Origin: Moringa oleifera
Taxonomy: Eukaryota; Streptophyta; Magnoliopsida; Brassicales; Moringaceae
Length of the DNA: 64,000 nt
Assembly (NCBI GenBank): GCA_021397835.1
Contig: JAJFZO010000028.1
Span: 2,276,001-2,340,000, forward strand
Reading direction: 5' to 3'
Positions 36,921-49,521 of the stretch are shown piece after piece. The notes beneath the pieces are model-generated. The model saw only the letters and a list, made by a program, of their open reading frames with translations. It did not search any database and was not told the origin of the DNA. Position 1 is the first letter of the stretch. The number at the start of each line of letters is the position of its first letter. The position numbers were made by a program, and so were the translations under genes.

Positions 36921-39091
36921 AATAATTGGATTAGAAAGAAGCATGTTGTAATGTGGCATGAAATTATTAAAATTCTAGATGTTGATTAGCTTAGGATGTA
37001 TAGTCATAATGTTTTGTAAAAATATCTTAATGAAAAACTTCATGTTTGTAAGTTCTATTTATTTGTTAACATTATTTAATCATTTGTGAAAGTTTAAATT
37101 ATAATAAACATTCTATTAATTGAAGTTGTACGATTTAAGACATAATGAAAAATGCAAATTTTGCATCCTTGTTGAATCATATGTTGTAATATAGAATTCT
37201 TTACTATAAAATTTATTTAGATGATATTTTGAATAAGGTGATAACCATTCTCCAAATAAGCAAATAAAATATTGAATAATTTAGATGATAATGTGCAATG
37301 TTTCAGAATATCATAAACTTTCATAACTTTCCAACAGTTTCAAAACCATATTGACCAACCATTTATACACAAGATAAGTGTAATTTATCTTCAAAAACAA
37401 ACAAATCTTCTATGTAAAAGCTAGCCCTCAGATACCTTATTACATATCATTGTAAGCTTTTCTCTTTGGTTTAAGTCCTAAGAAGTCATTTTTATCTTTT
37501 GGTATGAACATATGTGAACTTAAAGTCAAAAGCTTTTTATATGTCACTTAAAGAAAAAGAAACATGAAACAATAACCACATCATTTGATAATTATATAAA
37601 AAAATTTTGTATATTATTGAAATAGAAAACATAAAATAATAACCATATTAATTGATAATTATAAAAAGAATTATCAATTAATATCATGACAAATATAATG
37701 AATTGTCTTACTAGATTGTTTTTAAAAGAGAGCTATCAATTAATGTTTGTGTTAGCTTAATTTTTTTCAATAATTGCTAGAATAAACATTAAAAAATAAA
37801 AATTTCTAAAATTTTTATAGCTGGTTTCAACAAGATCTAAAGATATTTAAAACTTTAATCATTAATTTCTAAGAAAATCGAGGACTAAAGTTACCTAAAT
37901 ATCATGCTTAAAAGCTTTAGTGGGAAGTTTCAAAGGAACAGAAGATTAAAACATCATTAGTAAGCCTACATATACCCACTTTTTTTAAAATTCTCAACTA
38001 TAAATCCTAAAATTATCTCTTTTCTTTAAAATCTTTAAAATTTCACTGTTTTGCTTTATTTTCATCGTATTATCCCTTCCAATTGTGTCATATTAATTTG
38101 CTGTGGGTGAGTGATTTAAAAAAAAAAAGTTATCTGTTTAAATATCTGTCATTTTGCACTAAACATTCACCATGATTTTTCAATTATTTTACTTCATTTT
38201 AAGAATAAAAATTTATCGAAAAAGTTGATTTTTATCATATCAGGTTATTTTCTAATTTTTACATAATATTTATTTTTAATTTTATAATTATGAATATTTT
38301 TACAATTTAGTTGTGCTTTTAGGATAGAAGAAAACTTGTGAGATAAATTATAAGATCACCATTGAAGCACCTTAGTTTATTTTATTTTGCATTTATTAAT
38401 TTTAAAATTTTATTTTATATTTTTTAAAAATTTTAAATTTATAGTAGCTTTTAGTTTTAAAAATTAAGTTTAGTGATAAATCAATATAAAATTAAATTTA
38501 GAGTGAAGTGAAAAGTTATTCATATTGAATTTAAGTCAAAAGAAATTAAAGATAAAATGTTTTAGTTAATGTTAGAAATCATGAACAAATTATATTTTAT
38601 AACATTATGATATGTATAATTTTTTTAAAAAATTATAAATTATAAATTATAATGTAGTTGTAAATGTTGTTAATAGATAATTAAAAACTAAGAACTATAT
38701 AATTATGAATTCATAAGTTAATTAATAAATTTGACATTATGGTACTACTAACTTAATATGAGAATTAGAGTTATATGAATTTATTAATTAACTAATTAGT
38801 TAGATCTTACATGTTACTAATTTAACTATATTACAAATTCAAAATAAATTATAAGCCATAATATCATGAATTTAAAATTGAGTTAATAAATTTATTTTTT
38901 GTTATTTTAAATAAATAATTTTTTAATTAGTTAAAGAATTTTCTTATAAATCATATTTTCACATAAAATCTCATAAGTATTAACAAAATTTTTAACTAAA
39001 ATATTTTTTCAATATATAATGCATATATTATTTTTGACAATATAATATATATTAAAGGATGGTCATTATCAACACATTAAGGAGTGAACAT
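36921..39091. other. AT-rich, no gene recognised; small palindrome
   Basis: No coding sequence. At about 37,650-37,680 a near-perfect hairpin (AATTGATAATT ... AATTATCAATT) lies at the end of a roughly 60-bp imperfect duplication (AAACATGAAACAATAACCA / AAACATAAAATAATAACCA). Confidence 0.45.
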
Positions 39092-39735
39092 TAGTCGATT
39101 TTAACTGAATTAATTCTAGTTAATTTAATTTAGTTTTTCAATTTTCTAATAGTAATTTGATTATATAATTGATTTAATTGGTCGGTTCCAAAGAAGAGAA
39201 TTTTTTGACCAAACCATTTAAAAAATTGATTTTTTATATTAACTATTTATTATATATTTTTATTATTAATTAGCTATCAAATTAATTTGATTTGATTTTT
39301 ATCTTTATGGATACATAAATTATTTTATGATGAAAATAGTGAAAAATGAAGACAAAAAAATTCTAACATATAAAAAATCATTATATTTGTTTATGAATTT
39401 ATTATATAATTTATGTAATTGCTAACTTGATATATTATATGATTTTAATTTTGTGGAATTAATTTATTATAAAAGTTTTATTTAATAACATGCACATTAA
39501 TTTCAGCTTTGAAATGATAAAAAAGTGTTTATGTGAATTTACTGTCAACTAAATTTGTTTTATTTAAATTTTTTATGCAAAATTTTGGTTTTTTCGATTG
39601 CCAATCAAACCGACTAAAAAATTTTGATTCTCTTTAATTGGGTTTATTAATATTTGATTGATTTTTAGTTTTTTTTCTTGAATAAGGTTGGTTAATGTGG
39701 TTTTCGAAATTTTCAGACTAAATGCTCACCCTAAA
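39092..39735. mobile_element. MITE-like element with GAACATTAGTCGATT-type ends
   Basis: The left end GGAGTGAACATTAGTCGATTTT and the right end (minus strand AGGGTGAGCATTTAGTCTGAAAA) are imperfect inverted copies around AT-rich sequence containing several further (T)TGATT/GGTCGGTT half-repeats. It has no coding capacity. Ends with GAGCATTTGGTCGGTT are common in dicot non-autonomous transposons; the family assignment is inference. Confidence 0.45.
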
Positions 39736-41859
39736 CATGATGTACATATGTACATTTAGTGTTTTTATCCTTTGTAAAGCGGTGCTCGAAATGGTATGAA
39801 TGTCTCATTCCAAAATAACTTAACAAATTTTAACTTAAGGTATTAATTAAAAAAAATGTATCTATAATTATTTATGATATTTATATTTTAAAACTTTCAA
39901 GATGTTTTTGACACTTGATATTGCCATATGAAAGAAAAATTGTAAAGGTTTTATCAGTAAGGTGTTTGTAACTAATATTATATGTGTTATAATTTTCTAT
40001 TTTAAATGCTAACACTTAAATTATTTGATCCAATGTTCACATTAGCTTTTAAACTTTGAGTGAGGATACTACTTTATTGATACATATAACGATAATGTTC
40101 TTTTCTTCAAATTTAAAAGTTGCTCGATAATTGTTCTTATAGTTGGTATAATTATTTAAAGTTTGAATTTTATTTTTTATGTGTTTTTTTATAAAAAAAA
40201 CATATGCATGAAAATAACATAAAATCAAGTCTGAACTAAATGAAGTAAAAAAAAAAAAAGTTTGACTCTTTTTTATGATGAACATAAATCAAGGTAAATG
40301 TAAAAATTCTTCAAAATTTTAAATTGTTTGGTATCTGTTCTTATAATTGGTATATTTATTTGAAACTTGAATTTGATTTTTTTTTTTTTTGTGATTTTTC
40401 TTGTAAGCATACGATGCATAAAAAGAATCAAATAAACTTAAATCTCAACCAAAAGAAATTAAAGAAAAAATTGACTATTTTATTTAAGGTTTTATGATAA
40501 ACCTAGATTATGATAAATATGAGGTTCTTGCAATTGAAATTTTGCAATTTACACCATCGTTATTAGAATATAAGTACTTCCAACTTATTTGATAAATAGA
40601 TTATTTTACAATATAATCTTGTGAAGATTTTATTGTATGTATAAATTTATTTAAAATTAAAATCTTATTTTAAAAAATTATTCAAATAAGTAATTGTAAT
40701 ATCTAAAACCAAAAAATATTTATTTCAAAAAAATAAAAACATGAGTGTTGAAATAATGATAAATTTGATAGCAAAAGCAAAAGCTCTTTGACCGTACCAT
40801 TTCTTTTTAAATATGTTTTTTAAAAAATGTGTTATAATAATACAATAACAATATAATAGTTTATCTTTTTTATAAAATTGACAAATATACTTAATCAAAT
40901 GGAAAGAAATGTTTTTTAAAATTTGTAATGTTATTTAAAAAAATAAAATAATGATGTTGATCCATTAATAATAAAATCTTTGCTTGTACTGAAATATTGA
41001 TAAAGACTTAAAAATAATAGATAATTTATAACAAAAACTTAATTAATATTGATAGTATAATCTTCAATTTTACATTAAATTAAAGATAATAATAAAAGTA
41101 AAAATTATTTTATAATTATTAAAATATTTTTTAATAAAATTATTTATTTATATCTAGATTAAAGATAAATCTCAGGTAAAACTCTAGTATTTGTCCTCAT
41201 GTTGATAATCAAACTCTTATATCCAAAAAATAACAAATCAAACTTCGATTTTTGATTTTGTCCAATTGAATCTTGTGAAAAAATTTAAAAATTGAAGGTA
41301 TTTAAATTAGAAATCTTACAAAATAAACTTTGATTTGAAATTATTTTTACAAATATAAGAAAATATTTAAGCTACAATCAAAAAAAAATTTAGATGTTTC
41401 GGAAAGCTATATATGTATACACACACATATTACTAAAAAATTTAAAAAATAGATATATCTTAAATACAAAACATTTCAAATTTGAGGGATGGACCTAAAA
41501 TAAAGTTAAGAATTCATTTGAGTTGATTTTTAAGCATTTTGATAATAAAAATATCCTTAATTTTTCATAACCATTTAAGTTAAAATTTAATACACACCTC
41601 TTATTTTTTATTTTTAAAATATGAGAATTTGATTATAACATAGAATAGATATTAAAACTTTATACAACCTTACCTTAAAACCAACTATTATACTTCTTTA
41701 ATTTTAAAATTTTAGTTAGTGACTGATTTGAATCGGTCATCGGTTTAATATTAATTTACAAAAAAAATATAATTAATTTAAAATTATGTAAAATTCATGA
41801 AAAATAAATACAGCATGTTTTTGTTCTTCATAAAATAAATATTAAATAAACAAATCAAA
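39736..41859. other. AT-rich, no gene recognised
   Basis: Extremely A/T-rich with many homopolymer runs and a short CA/TA repeat near 41,415. No supported gene. The minus frame at 40,049-40,285 is low complexity. Confidence 0.45.
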
Positions 41860-41879
41860 TATTATGTTTACAAAAGAAG

Positions 41880-43020
41880 TGGCATCTAAGAATCAGGCAA
41901 TGATAGAGGTACGCTTCTCAAAAAGAAAGCCTCCATCCTATGGATGCATTCATTCATATCAAGCTCTCTCTGTAAGTGCTCCTACATTCGCTCTGGTAGC
42001 GTAAGCGATCATGCTTTTTTATCTTACTCTCCTCATCAAATCGCTCTTCCATAACCTTACACTCCAACTCCATGTGCTTTTTCGTAACCTTCGTCTAAGA
42101 TCGCATATCCTACATAGCTACATCATTGATCGAGCATCTGCTATTAGAGTTGCTGCCTAAATACCATCATTGAGCTTGACAACCAATCTTATACACCAGA
42201 TGATTTTGCTCTCCATGTACAACCTCATAGTAAAGCTTAGTGTTGTTTACCTCAAGTGTGTCGGAAGATCCCTCCTTTGGCTAAATAGCTAAAGCAACCA
42301 AATCCTCAAAGCATTTCTATAATAAAGAAGTTTGTTGACTTGCCCGCTAACTAAATCAAATAGTAAAGTAAAAAAGATAACATAATTTTAGTTATTTATT
42401 ACATGTTAAAGATAACTAAATTATATTCATTTGTCTGGCATGCTCATCTATGAACTCATTGAGGTTAGACTTTTTAGTATGAATCCATTTAAAAGCTCTA
42501 TTGCAGCAGACTCAAGTCGTGTTTAAAAAATAAATATTTAATAAATAACCATATTATTGTCATTTACATTTATGTAAGTAATTTAAATATCATATGCACC
42601 AAGTGTCGACAATAGTTTTATAGTGAACATAAAGCAGCACAATGTCGAGAAGGACTTGACCCAAGTCTGCCTGTCTCGCTTTATCAATTGTGAGACATGG
42701 TCTTGTACTTCTATAGTCGATTCCACTCAATTTACCAGTACTATAATATCTCAAAAAAATTAAGGCTTATTTTAAATTTTTTTCTTGTCCTACGTAAAAT
42801 GCTTCTTCTTAAAAAAGAAGGTTAGTATGTTAAAATATAAAATAATTTTGTTTGGTAAATTTTAGAGATACCTTGAATTCTTCAAAATAAAAATCTTTGA
42901 TTTCCTTATACATTACTTTCCATGTGTACCTAAATGGATCGACTCTCCCTTGAAAGATCTTATAAATCTTCGCTAAACATTTATGTAAAGGCTCGATCCT
43001 ATCAAATAAGATAATAAAAT
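41880..43020 (-). pseudogene. Plant transposase (Ptta/En/Spm) remnant of CACTA element 4
   Basis: Near 43,000-42,870 the minus strand reads EPLHKCLAKIYKIFQGRVDP and FRYTWKVMYKEIKDFYFEEF, the start of the En/Spm-type plant transposase domain. Short pieces follow (ESTIEVQDHVSQLIKRD near 42,730-42,680). Nearer 41,990-41,890 a hydrophilic helical stretch (QRELDMNECIHRMEAFF) fits the coiled-coil C-terminus of this family. Frames are broken by stops and introns and no full domain remains. Confidence 0.5.
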
Positions 43021-43544
43021 TACCAATAGTAAGTAATAATGATACAATTTATAACGATAATGATACAAAGTACTAAAAATATTAATTATGAATGCTTACA
43101 TGTCATTCTCTAAAAAAATCTGTTGTTTACCTATACATTACAAACTTGTTGAGCTAAACATCCTAGTAGTAGCAAAACTAGAAGAACCTAAAGCAATGTT
43201 GACAAACCCATCCGTGGGTATAGATATTCCATGTGGAGATGGCGTAGCTGTATCCTCCTCATCATCTTGAATATGCAGATCTCTCCCTTAAAAGTATTCA
43301 CCTCTCCCTACGAAGTCATCTCATCTCCCTTAACCTTTTATCTAAGCATGTTAATAAAAGTTAGTTTGATAGCCAAAGTTTTATAAACTATTCGATAGAG
43401 TTTCCCTAAATATTAAACTAAAACCCCTAAAATACATGATGAAAATACAATACAATGAATAACCAAATTAACCAACACATATTTGACAAAATAGATTATT
43501 TAAAACATAATATTTAATACTTCAAACACTAATATTTTTTTTTT

Positions 43545-44225
43545 ATAAATATAACTCATCATCATCTTCAGAATCTTCCTCTTCCTCATCCACTGCGTGT
43601 TCCTCTTTCTTAATAGAAAAGCTTTCAAAATGTGACTAATCTAGCATGTCTTCTTGCTTATCATCAGTATCTATAAATGTCTCACTTGAATCATTCAAGG
43701 ATATAGGATTATCATTCACACCATTATCAACTTGATGGACATCTCTTTCATCATCTTTAAAATGAGCATGTTAGGTTGATCCATCAGTGAAAGGAGAGTT
43801 TGGAAGTTCAACGATAGACCTAGCTTTTATTTTGGAAACAGCCCACCAATCACACTTATTGTGCCTTAAATTTAGACAAGGAATATAATAGACTTGAGTT
43901 GTTCGTGAAGCCAAAACAAATGCTCATACTTATTCAATCTTCTTATGTGATTAACATCCACTAAATTACATGATTTATGTATTTTGATGCCTATATTCAG
44001 TATAGGATTAAACCAATAATAGTTGAATAACATGGCTCTATTGATTGATAATGTAGGGTATTCTAATTGTAACGCCTTCATCAATATACCAAAATAATCG
44101 CTTTCATTTGCATTATAATTGTATCCTTTAATGCAGACCCCATTGTTCATTTTAAATCTATCTGAATTGTGTCTTTCAGTGTGAAATTTATACCCATTGA
44201 CATAGTATCCTAGGTATGACTTCAT
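43545..44225 (-). pseudogene. CACTA ORF with DUF4216 domain and acidic tail
   Basis: The open frame 44,225-43,872 carries DUF4216, a domain of unknown function found C-terminal to tnp2 in plant CACTA proteins. Readable blocks: YYVNGYKFHTERH, NNGVCIKGYNYNANESDYFG, ILMKALQLEYPTL, LFNYYWFNP, and KSCNLVDVNHIRRLNKYEHL. After a break the same strand continues as CDWWAVSKIKARSIVELPNS and an acidic segment (DEEEEDSEDDDE) near 43,600-43,565. A stop after FLV and another after DGST show decay. The first Met at 44,225 is not a true start, since the domain normally follows tnp2 and DUF4218 sequence. Confidence 0.78.
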
Positions 44226-44879
44226 AAATCATGATGACATCAATAATGTTATATCGACAATTTGATACCTTTTTTGGTTACATGGACACCTTATCTTATC
44301 TTCATCCACGAACGCCTATTGACTGCAAGTAAATTAAATAAACTATCTTATTCCATCCAAAAAATTTTGATTTAATAATCTATCTGCAAGCCTAAAGTGC
44401 ATCCACTAAAGATCAAATGTACTCATGTTTCTATTTCTTAATTAGTTCTAAATTAATTCCTAACAGCTTACTTCTTGAAATTTTCAATAACTTGACAACT
44501 TATTATCAAACAAACATCTAAAGGCATCAATATTTTTATAGGTATAAGCTAAATTACCAGATAAAATCATCATTAAACAAATTTCGAGGATACATCAAAA
44601 GTACAAGACTTACAATACAACTTATTTAACATTTTATGCATGCCACCTAAACTCCAAAGGCAAGTGTCCTACACCATTCAAAAATATACACTTATATGAA
44701 GCACAATATCGTAGTCATTATTTACTTCGTTTTGTAAAAATTTCGACAGCAAATCCCTATAATTATTCAAGTATATCACATGTATAAATATAAGTTGGTG
44801 TTTTTAATTAAAATAGATACTTATATCTATTAATACGTACGTGAAGAATAATGGAGATATTGCACAAAATAAACTCACT

Positions 44880-45910
44880 AACAATTAAAATTAACATCTA
44901 CAAAATCTCAAACAAATATTTTATTTCAAATTAATACCTATTAAATTTAGTTAACATCTTAGTTAATGAAATTCTCATAAAAAACTATTCAAATTATTTA
45001 TCCCTAATTACAATATAATTAAACCATTATGTAATTAATTGTAACAAAAACCAAATTTTTTAACAAATTAAATTAAGAACTAAAACTTTCGTTAACATCT
45101 AGTGAATTAAATAATACAAAAAAATCTCGTTACTTTATTTATCATAAATTAATTATAATTTAATTAAACAATTATATCTAACTAATATAACAAAACATAA
45201 ATTTATTAATAAATAAAATAAACAACTAGAAAATGTGATTAATTAACATCTAACTAATTTAATTTTTGTAAAAAAAAAAATCTAGTAAAATGATTTAATT
45301 ATTTTATGTTACTAAATACAAAATTTAATTAGTACTTTATTTAACCTCATTTTCATAGAAATCTATTTGAATTATTTATCTCCAATTATGATCTAATTAA
45401 ACTATTACATAATTAATTTAACAAAAACTAAATTTATTGACAAATGAAATTCACAACTTAAAATTTTAATTACATCTAACTAATTTATTTTTCTTAAAAA
45501 ATTTAATTAAAAATTTTATCAAAAATTAATTATGATGTAAATAAATAATTATATCTAACTAATATAACAAAAACTATATTTATTAACAAATAATTAACAA
45601 TTTTAAATTTTAATTAACATCTAACTAATTTAATTTTTGAAAAAATCTAATTAAATTATTTTCCACAAATTAATTACAATCTTGCTCAATAATTAAATCT
45701 AACTAATACGACAAAAGCAAAATTTATTAAAAAATAAAATTACAACAAAATGACTTAATTTTTTTCAATAAACTAACTAATAATTTTCAATCTAATCTAA
45801 TATAAATTATTTCAACTAATCTAAGCAAAAATTATTAAATTTAATCTAACCAAAACTTGTCTCTATTATCTAATCTAATAAAAAATTATCAAATTTAATC
45901 TAACCAAATT
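44880..45910. repeat. AT-rich array of TAACATCTAACTAAT-like units (CACTA element 4)
   Basis: Loose, irregular repetition of TTAACATCTAACTAATTTAATT, with AAATTTATTAACAAAT spacers, over about 1 kb. Orientation follows the element (minus). The same motif occurs, inverted, in element 1 (about 5,600-5,870) and in element 5 (55,380-56,070), so it appears to be an internal non-coding feature of this CACTA group. Confidence 0.6.
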
Positions 45911-46533
45911 TTTTATGCTTACCTCTAGTAGTTTAAACAGTAACTTCATCGAAGATGTTGTCATTCATCAAATCTTTAAATTCCTCGAAGATGTAAACAT
46001 AGAAACTTGTTGGAGTAAGGATATTGGCAAAAATAAAAAAGGGTTATATTGAGACTGAGAGGTATTGCCAAAAGGGAAATGGAGACTTCGAAAGAGAGAC
46101 AAAGAGAAAATGGGGAAGCGACATGCACAGAGAAAGAAAACTAAGGCAAAGTCCTTAGTTTGTAATTGTTCAATGATAGCCATAAGTGGCAGTCATTAGC
46201 TTCTTCAATTTAAAGACAACTCTAGGCGATCATTAACTTGATGGCCAAGCTTGCTACCAACTTGTTGGTAGCCAAGTGTCATATATCTGCAGCGGAAGTT
46301 TTAATAAGTTGCTATTATGCTTAAAATAGTAACATAAATTAATTAAAACTAAATTTAGGACAGGTACTTTATCAGTAGCTAAGTTTTGTTGCTAGTCTAT
46401 CACTAATTGGTAAGTAAGTTGAAATTTTGATTCTGTAGCAATTTGTACGTAATTTGTCATTATTTAATGATTGATTTTAACAGTTGCTAACTTTTGTTGT
46501 TATTTTTAGATGTTTTTTTTTTTTTTTGTAGTG

Positions 46534-47833
46534 AGCTCTCATTAAAGATGGATGAATACAAATTGATTTTTTAGACCAATGAATTTACTCAATAGAATAA
46601 GTGAGTTAAAGTTAGAAAGCCATGAATAAGTTCAGAAATGGTTCTTAAAATGTTCAAGTAGTATTGTTCAAATCTTTGAAAATTCATTTCAACTTTAATT
46701 TGAAAAATTAGTCAACAAACATAAAAGAACCTATTTTATGGGTAGTTTAAAACAATAAACTATGACTCCACATAAATTTGAAAAAAAATGGTCTTTCAGT
46801 GACGTCAATACGCAATCTTAAATAGTGAGCCTTTAGGTGACACTGCTTTGGTGGATGGTGTTTCTAGCACACCAAACAGTGATGCTACTAGATCAAGCGA
46901 TGTAGAGTCCTTTTAGGTGACACCACTTCTCTTGGGGGTGTTTCCGTTACACCTAACAGTTGACTCGACCATAATATGTAGTGACATTAACTCCTTAGCT
47001 TAATTATCAAAACTTTTATTTTTATACAATTTTAGAAATTAAGTTTAAGTTTTTGAAAATATTTTTTCCAATGATCAAATAAACTCATGATTTCAAAATA
47101 ATTTTTTTAAGAAAGATTTTGATAAGAGATATCCCTTTGAATGGTGTGTACATGCAGCTAATACTTTAGGATGAGGTTAAACTATAAATAAAGCCTATAG
47201 GTTTCTCCCTCTAAGAGCTTGTCTTTTGCTTCTTTAATGTTTGCATAATTTAGCTTTGCCAGTTGTCTTCATCTTGATCCATTTACCATCTTTTTATTGG
47301 CTTTTATAAGTATATAACTAAGCTTAGCTACATAACCACACTTCAATCAACAGTTTTTATGACCTGTTACCACCAGTGTATTCCATCATGTTATATGATT
47401 ATTGATTTCTTAAAGGTTTAACAATCTCATGAGGCTAATACTTTATGACAACCAAGGAGTTTATCATCACTTTTACGATCCTTCTTCCAATTTGCTTGTA
47501 TATCCTCAATTGTCTAAAATTATTAAAGAAGTTCAATTATTCCTTCAACGTGGCACATTCTTACATTCTTTAGCACCTTAATATTGTCACCAGACATCTT
47601 GATTGGTACTAAGCTAATCCTAATAACTATTAGATAAAAGTGCTTGCCTCCTATCAAGACTTTATTTTGCTCACAAGTTTAATATTCGACTTAGAAAAGA
47701 TTGTTGCCCATCTTCTAATGTTCTTCCTCATGAACAATCTCTCATTGTTCATAAATTTCCTTTATGCATTGATCTCCATAACCAAAATTAATTAGGCATT
47801 AAAGTTTTCCTAGATTGAACTTAGTTATGCTAA
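46534..47833 (-). repeat. Segment copy B, lower part (copia-like)
   Basis: Aligns along its length with 34,957-36,270. It starts right after the end of CACTA element 4 and stops at the left end of CACTA element 2. Minus-strand reading near 47,640-47,560 gives VPIKMSGDNIKVLKNVRMCH, closer than copy A to the copia pre-integrase consensus. Now non-coding. Confidence 0.75.
47831..47833. other. 3-bp target-site duplication, left (TAA)
   Basis: TAA precedes CACTACTAC and is repeated right after GTAGTG at 54,122-54,124. Three-base duplications are the rule for CACTA elements. Copy A (36,268-36,270, CAA) has a single unduplicated version. Confidence 0.85.
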
Positions 47834-47876
47834 CACTACTACAAAAATTATAATAATTGACACCAATTTAATGACA

Positions 47877-48073
47877 GTTATTCAAAGAACTGTCATTAAA
47901 AGATTTATCAATATTTTTTATGACAGTTATTTCAAAATTGTCATCAAAAGTAATACTTTTAACGTCAATTCCTTAAGAACTGACGTTAAAACATAACATT
48001 TAACGTCAGTTCTAATGGAACTGACGTTAAATGTTAAAACTTTGACTCCAATTCTTCAAGAACTGGTGTCAAA
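47877..48073. repeat. Left subterminal repeat array of CACTA element 2
   Basis: At least four alternating motif pairs: TTTAATGACAGTT, AACTGTCATTAAA, AACTGACGTTAAA and TTTAACGTCAGTT. Such arrays bind the element's own DNA-binding protein in En/Spm; that role here is by analogy. Confidence 0.8.
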
Positions 48074-48191
48074 GGCCAATATTGCAGCAGCATGGGTTGC
48101 TGCTACTTTCCTTGCTGCAGCAATGGCTGCTGCTGTTGCTGCAAGAGGCAGCACCAAGGTCCGGATTGGATGATCATCAACAAAGGAAAGA

Positions 48192-49061
48192 GAGATCAAG
48201 ACTAAACAATTGGATGATCATCAACAGATTAAAGTGATTAAGATAGTCGAGGAGGCTGTAGGGAAAGAATACAATCACCAAGGTTTTGGAGAACAACAAT
48301 TACTGAGAGAGATTGAATCACAAGTCAACACTGCAGCTGTTTTAGAGGAACATGGTTGCTTAGAGATTGAAGAAGTGCAGCAAGAGATTGAGATTGAGAA
48401 CGTGAAAGAGGCCGTAGGAAAAGAATACAATGACCAAGGTTTTCTAGAACAGACATCTAGAGAGGTTGAAGCACAAACCAACATAGAAGCTGTTTCGAAA
48501 GAACACTGGTTCTCAGAAATTGAAGAAGTGAGTGAATCCGATAATCCACTGTAAGAGCAAAACCCGGAGAGAGTTGATTCTGCTGCTTCTATTGACACTG
48601 CACAAGAAAGTGACATAGACCTTCAAGAATCTGATGCTTACACTTATAATGTGCAGCCAAGTATCATGGACCTTAAGGAGCAACCACGCCTACTTTCACA
48701 GGCTGCAAAACTTGAGCTAGAAGCATCCAAATATGGCGAAGCTGGAGAAGAAAATGAAATGAATATTAGTTTTGAAGACAAACCACTAGAAACCCCCAAA
48801 TTTGCTATTTCTCCTGAGAATTTACAGCTTTTGGAAATGGTGGAGTCTGTAAGGGAGGAGTCAGAAAACAAGTTGTTCATGAAGAATGTACTGGGGATTT
48901 CGTTGCTTGTGCTGAGTCTATTTGGGGCTATAGCTTTCATGTTTACAAGGAAAAGGAAATCCTCCTCTACACCAAATGCCATAGCTCCTGTTGAACAGCC
49001 AGTGCTGATGAAGAAACTTGATTACGGTCCAATGTCAATGAGTGCAGAGCACCTGATCTAG
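48192..49061 (+). pseudogene. Captured fragment of a plant one-pass membrane protein
   Basis: One reading frame runs from about 48,192 to a stop at 49,059-49,061, interrupted only by TAA at 48,552-48,554. It begins with two roughly 45-residue tandem repeats (EEAVGKEYNHQGF / KEAVGKEYNDQGF, each ending LEIEEV or SEIEEV). A charged, helical region follows, then a single hydrophobic segment (about 48,886-48,945; GISLLVLSLFGAIAF), then a basic anchor (TRKRKSS) and LDYGPMSMSAEHL. It resembles the C-terminal half of an uncharacterised plant membrane protein family; I cannot name it with certainty. It lies between the GCA-rich patch and the second subterminal array of the element, and these two are adjacent in element 1, so it is foreign to the transposon. 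Near-open frame and few mutations suggest recent capture. Confidence 0.7.
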
Positions 49062-49084
49062 GGGAGGCTCTCTTCAATGAATTG

Positions 49085-49175
49085 GCAGAACTGGCACTGA
49101 AGGCCAGTAACCTTCAACGCCAGTTCTACAGAACTAACGTTGAAGGCCAGGAACGGAACTGGCGTTGAAGGTTGC
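49085..49175. repeat. Internal subterminal-type repeat array of CACTA element 2
   Basis: CTTCAACGCCAGTTC / GAACTGGCGTTGAAGG pairs, the same architecture as the terminal arrays but with a diverged core. The counterpart in element 1 is at 4,835-4,935. Confidence 0.7.
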
Positions 49176-49249
49176 TGGCCTTCAGCTGCTGATAATCTCC
49201 ACGGATTCTTCTGAACTTATACACTTTCCTTGTCTCCAATTATTGCAGC

Positions 49250-49385
49250 TTTCTTCAAAAACCTGAGCATCAAAATGAACTTGAATTTGTCCAGTTGCTA
49301 GTGAAGATTAACTCATATGATCATATTTTGCGTGCAATTACCTGAGCCTACTTGTATGACCAAGAAGTCTTCCTCGAAGCTTCAC
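49250..49385 (+). pseudogene. Possible captured exon of unknown gene
   Basis: After a TTGCAG acceptor-like signal the frame FLQKPEHQNELEFVQLLVK, then INSYDHILRAIT, stop, AYLYDQEVFLEASLM, stop reads like genuine coding sequence with two nonsense codons. I do not recognise the family. It lies between the first captured gene and SWA2 and has no counterpart in element 1. Confidence 0.35.
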
Positions 49386-49521
49386 TGATGTAGGAATTTC
49401 ATGCAGAAGAGAAGAAAAGTATAAATGCTTCTAATGTTTGTGATTGCTATATGAGTTAGTTTTTCTGCTAGTAATTTATGTTCTAATGTTTGTGAAATGG
49501 TGCTATAAATGCTTCGAACAG

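Larger units (their letters stand above)
41860..46533 (-). mobile_element. CACTA element 4 (minus strand, decayed)
   Basis: The upper end, read on the minus strand, is CACTAC followed by a long A run and CATCTAAAAATAACAAC; subterminal GTTGCTAA / TTAGCAAC motifs follow (46,200-46,530). Inside are a DUF4216 domain (44,225-43,872), an acidic tail, a transposase (Ptta/En/Spm) remnant (about 43,020-41,880) and an AT-rich array (44,880-45,910). The lower end was not located, so 41,860 only marks the last readable element sequence. The upper end abuts segment copy B, so the element inserted into that segment at a site matching 34,957 in copy A. Confidence 0.7.
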
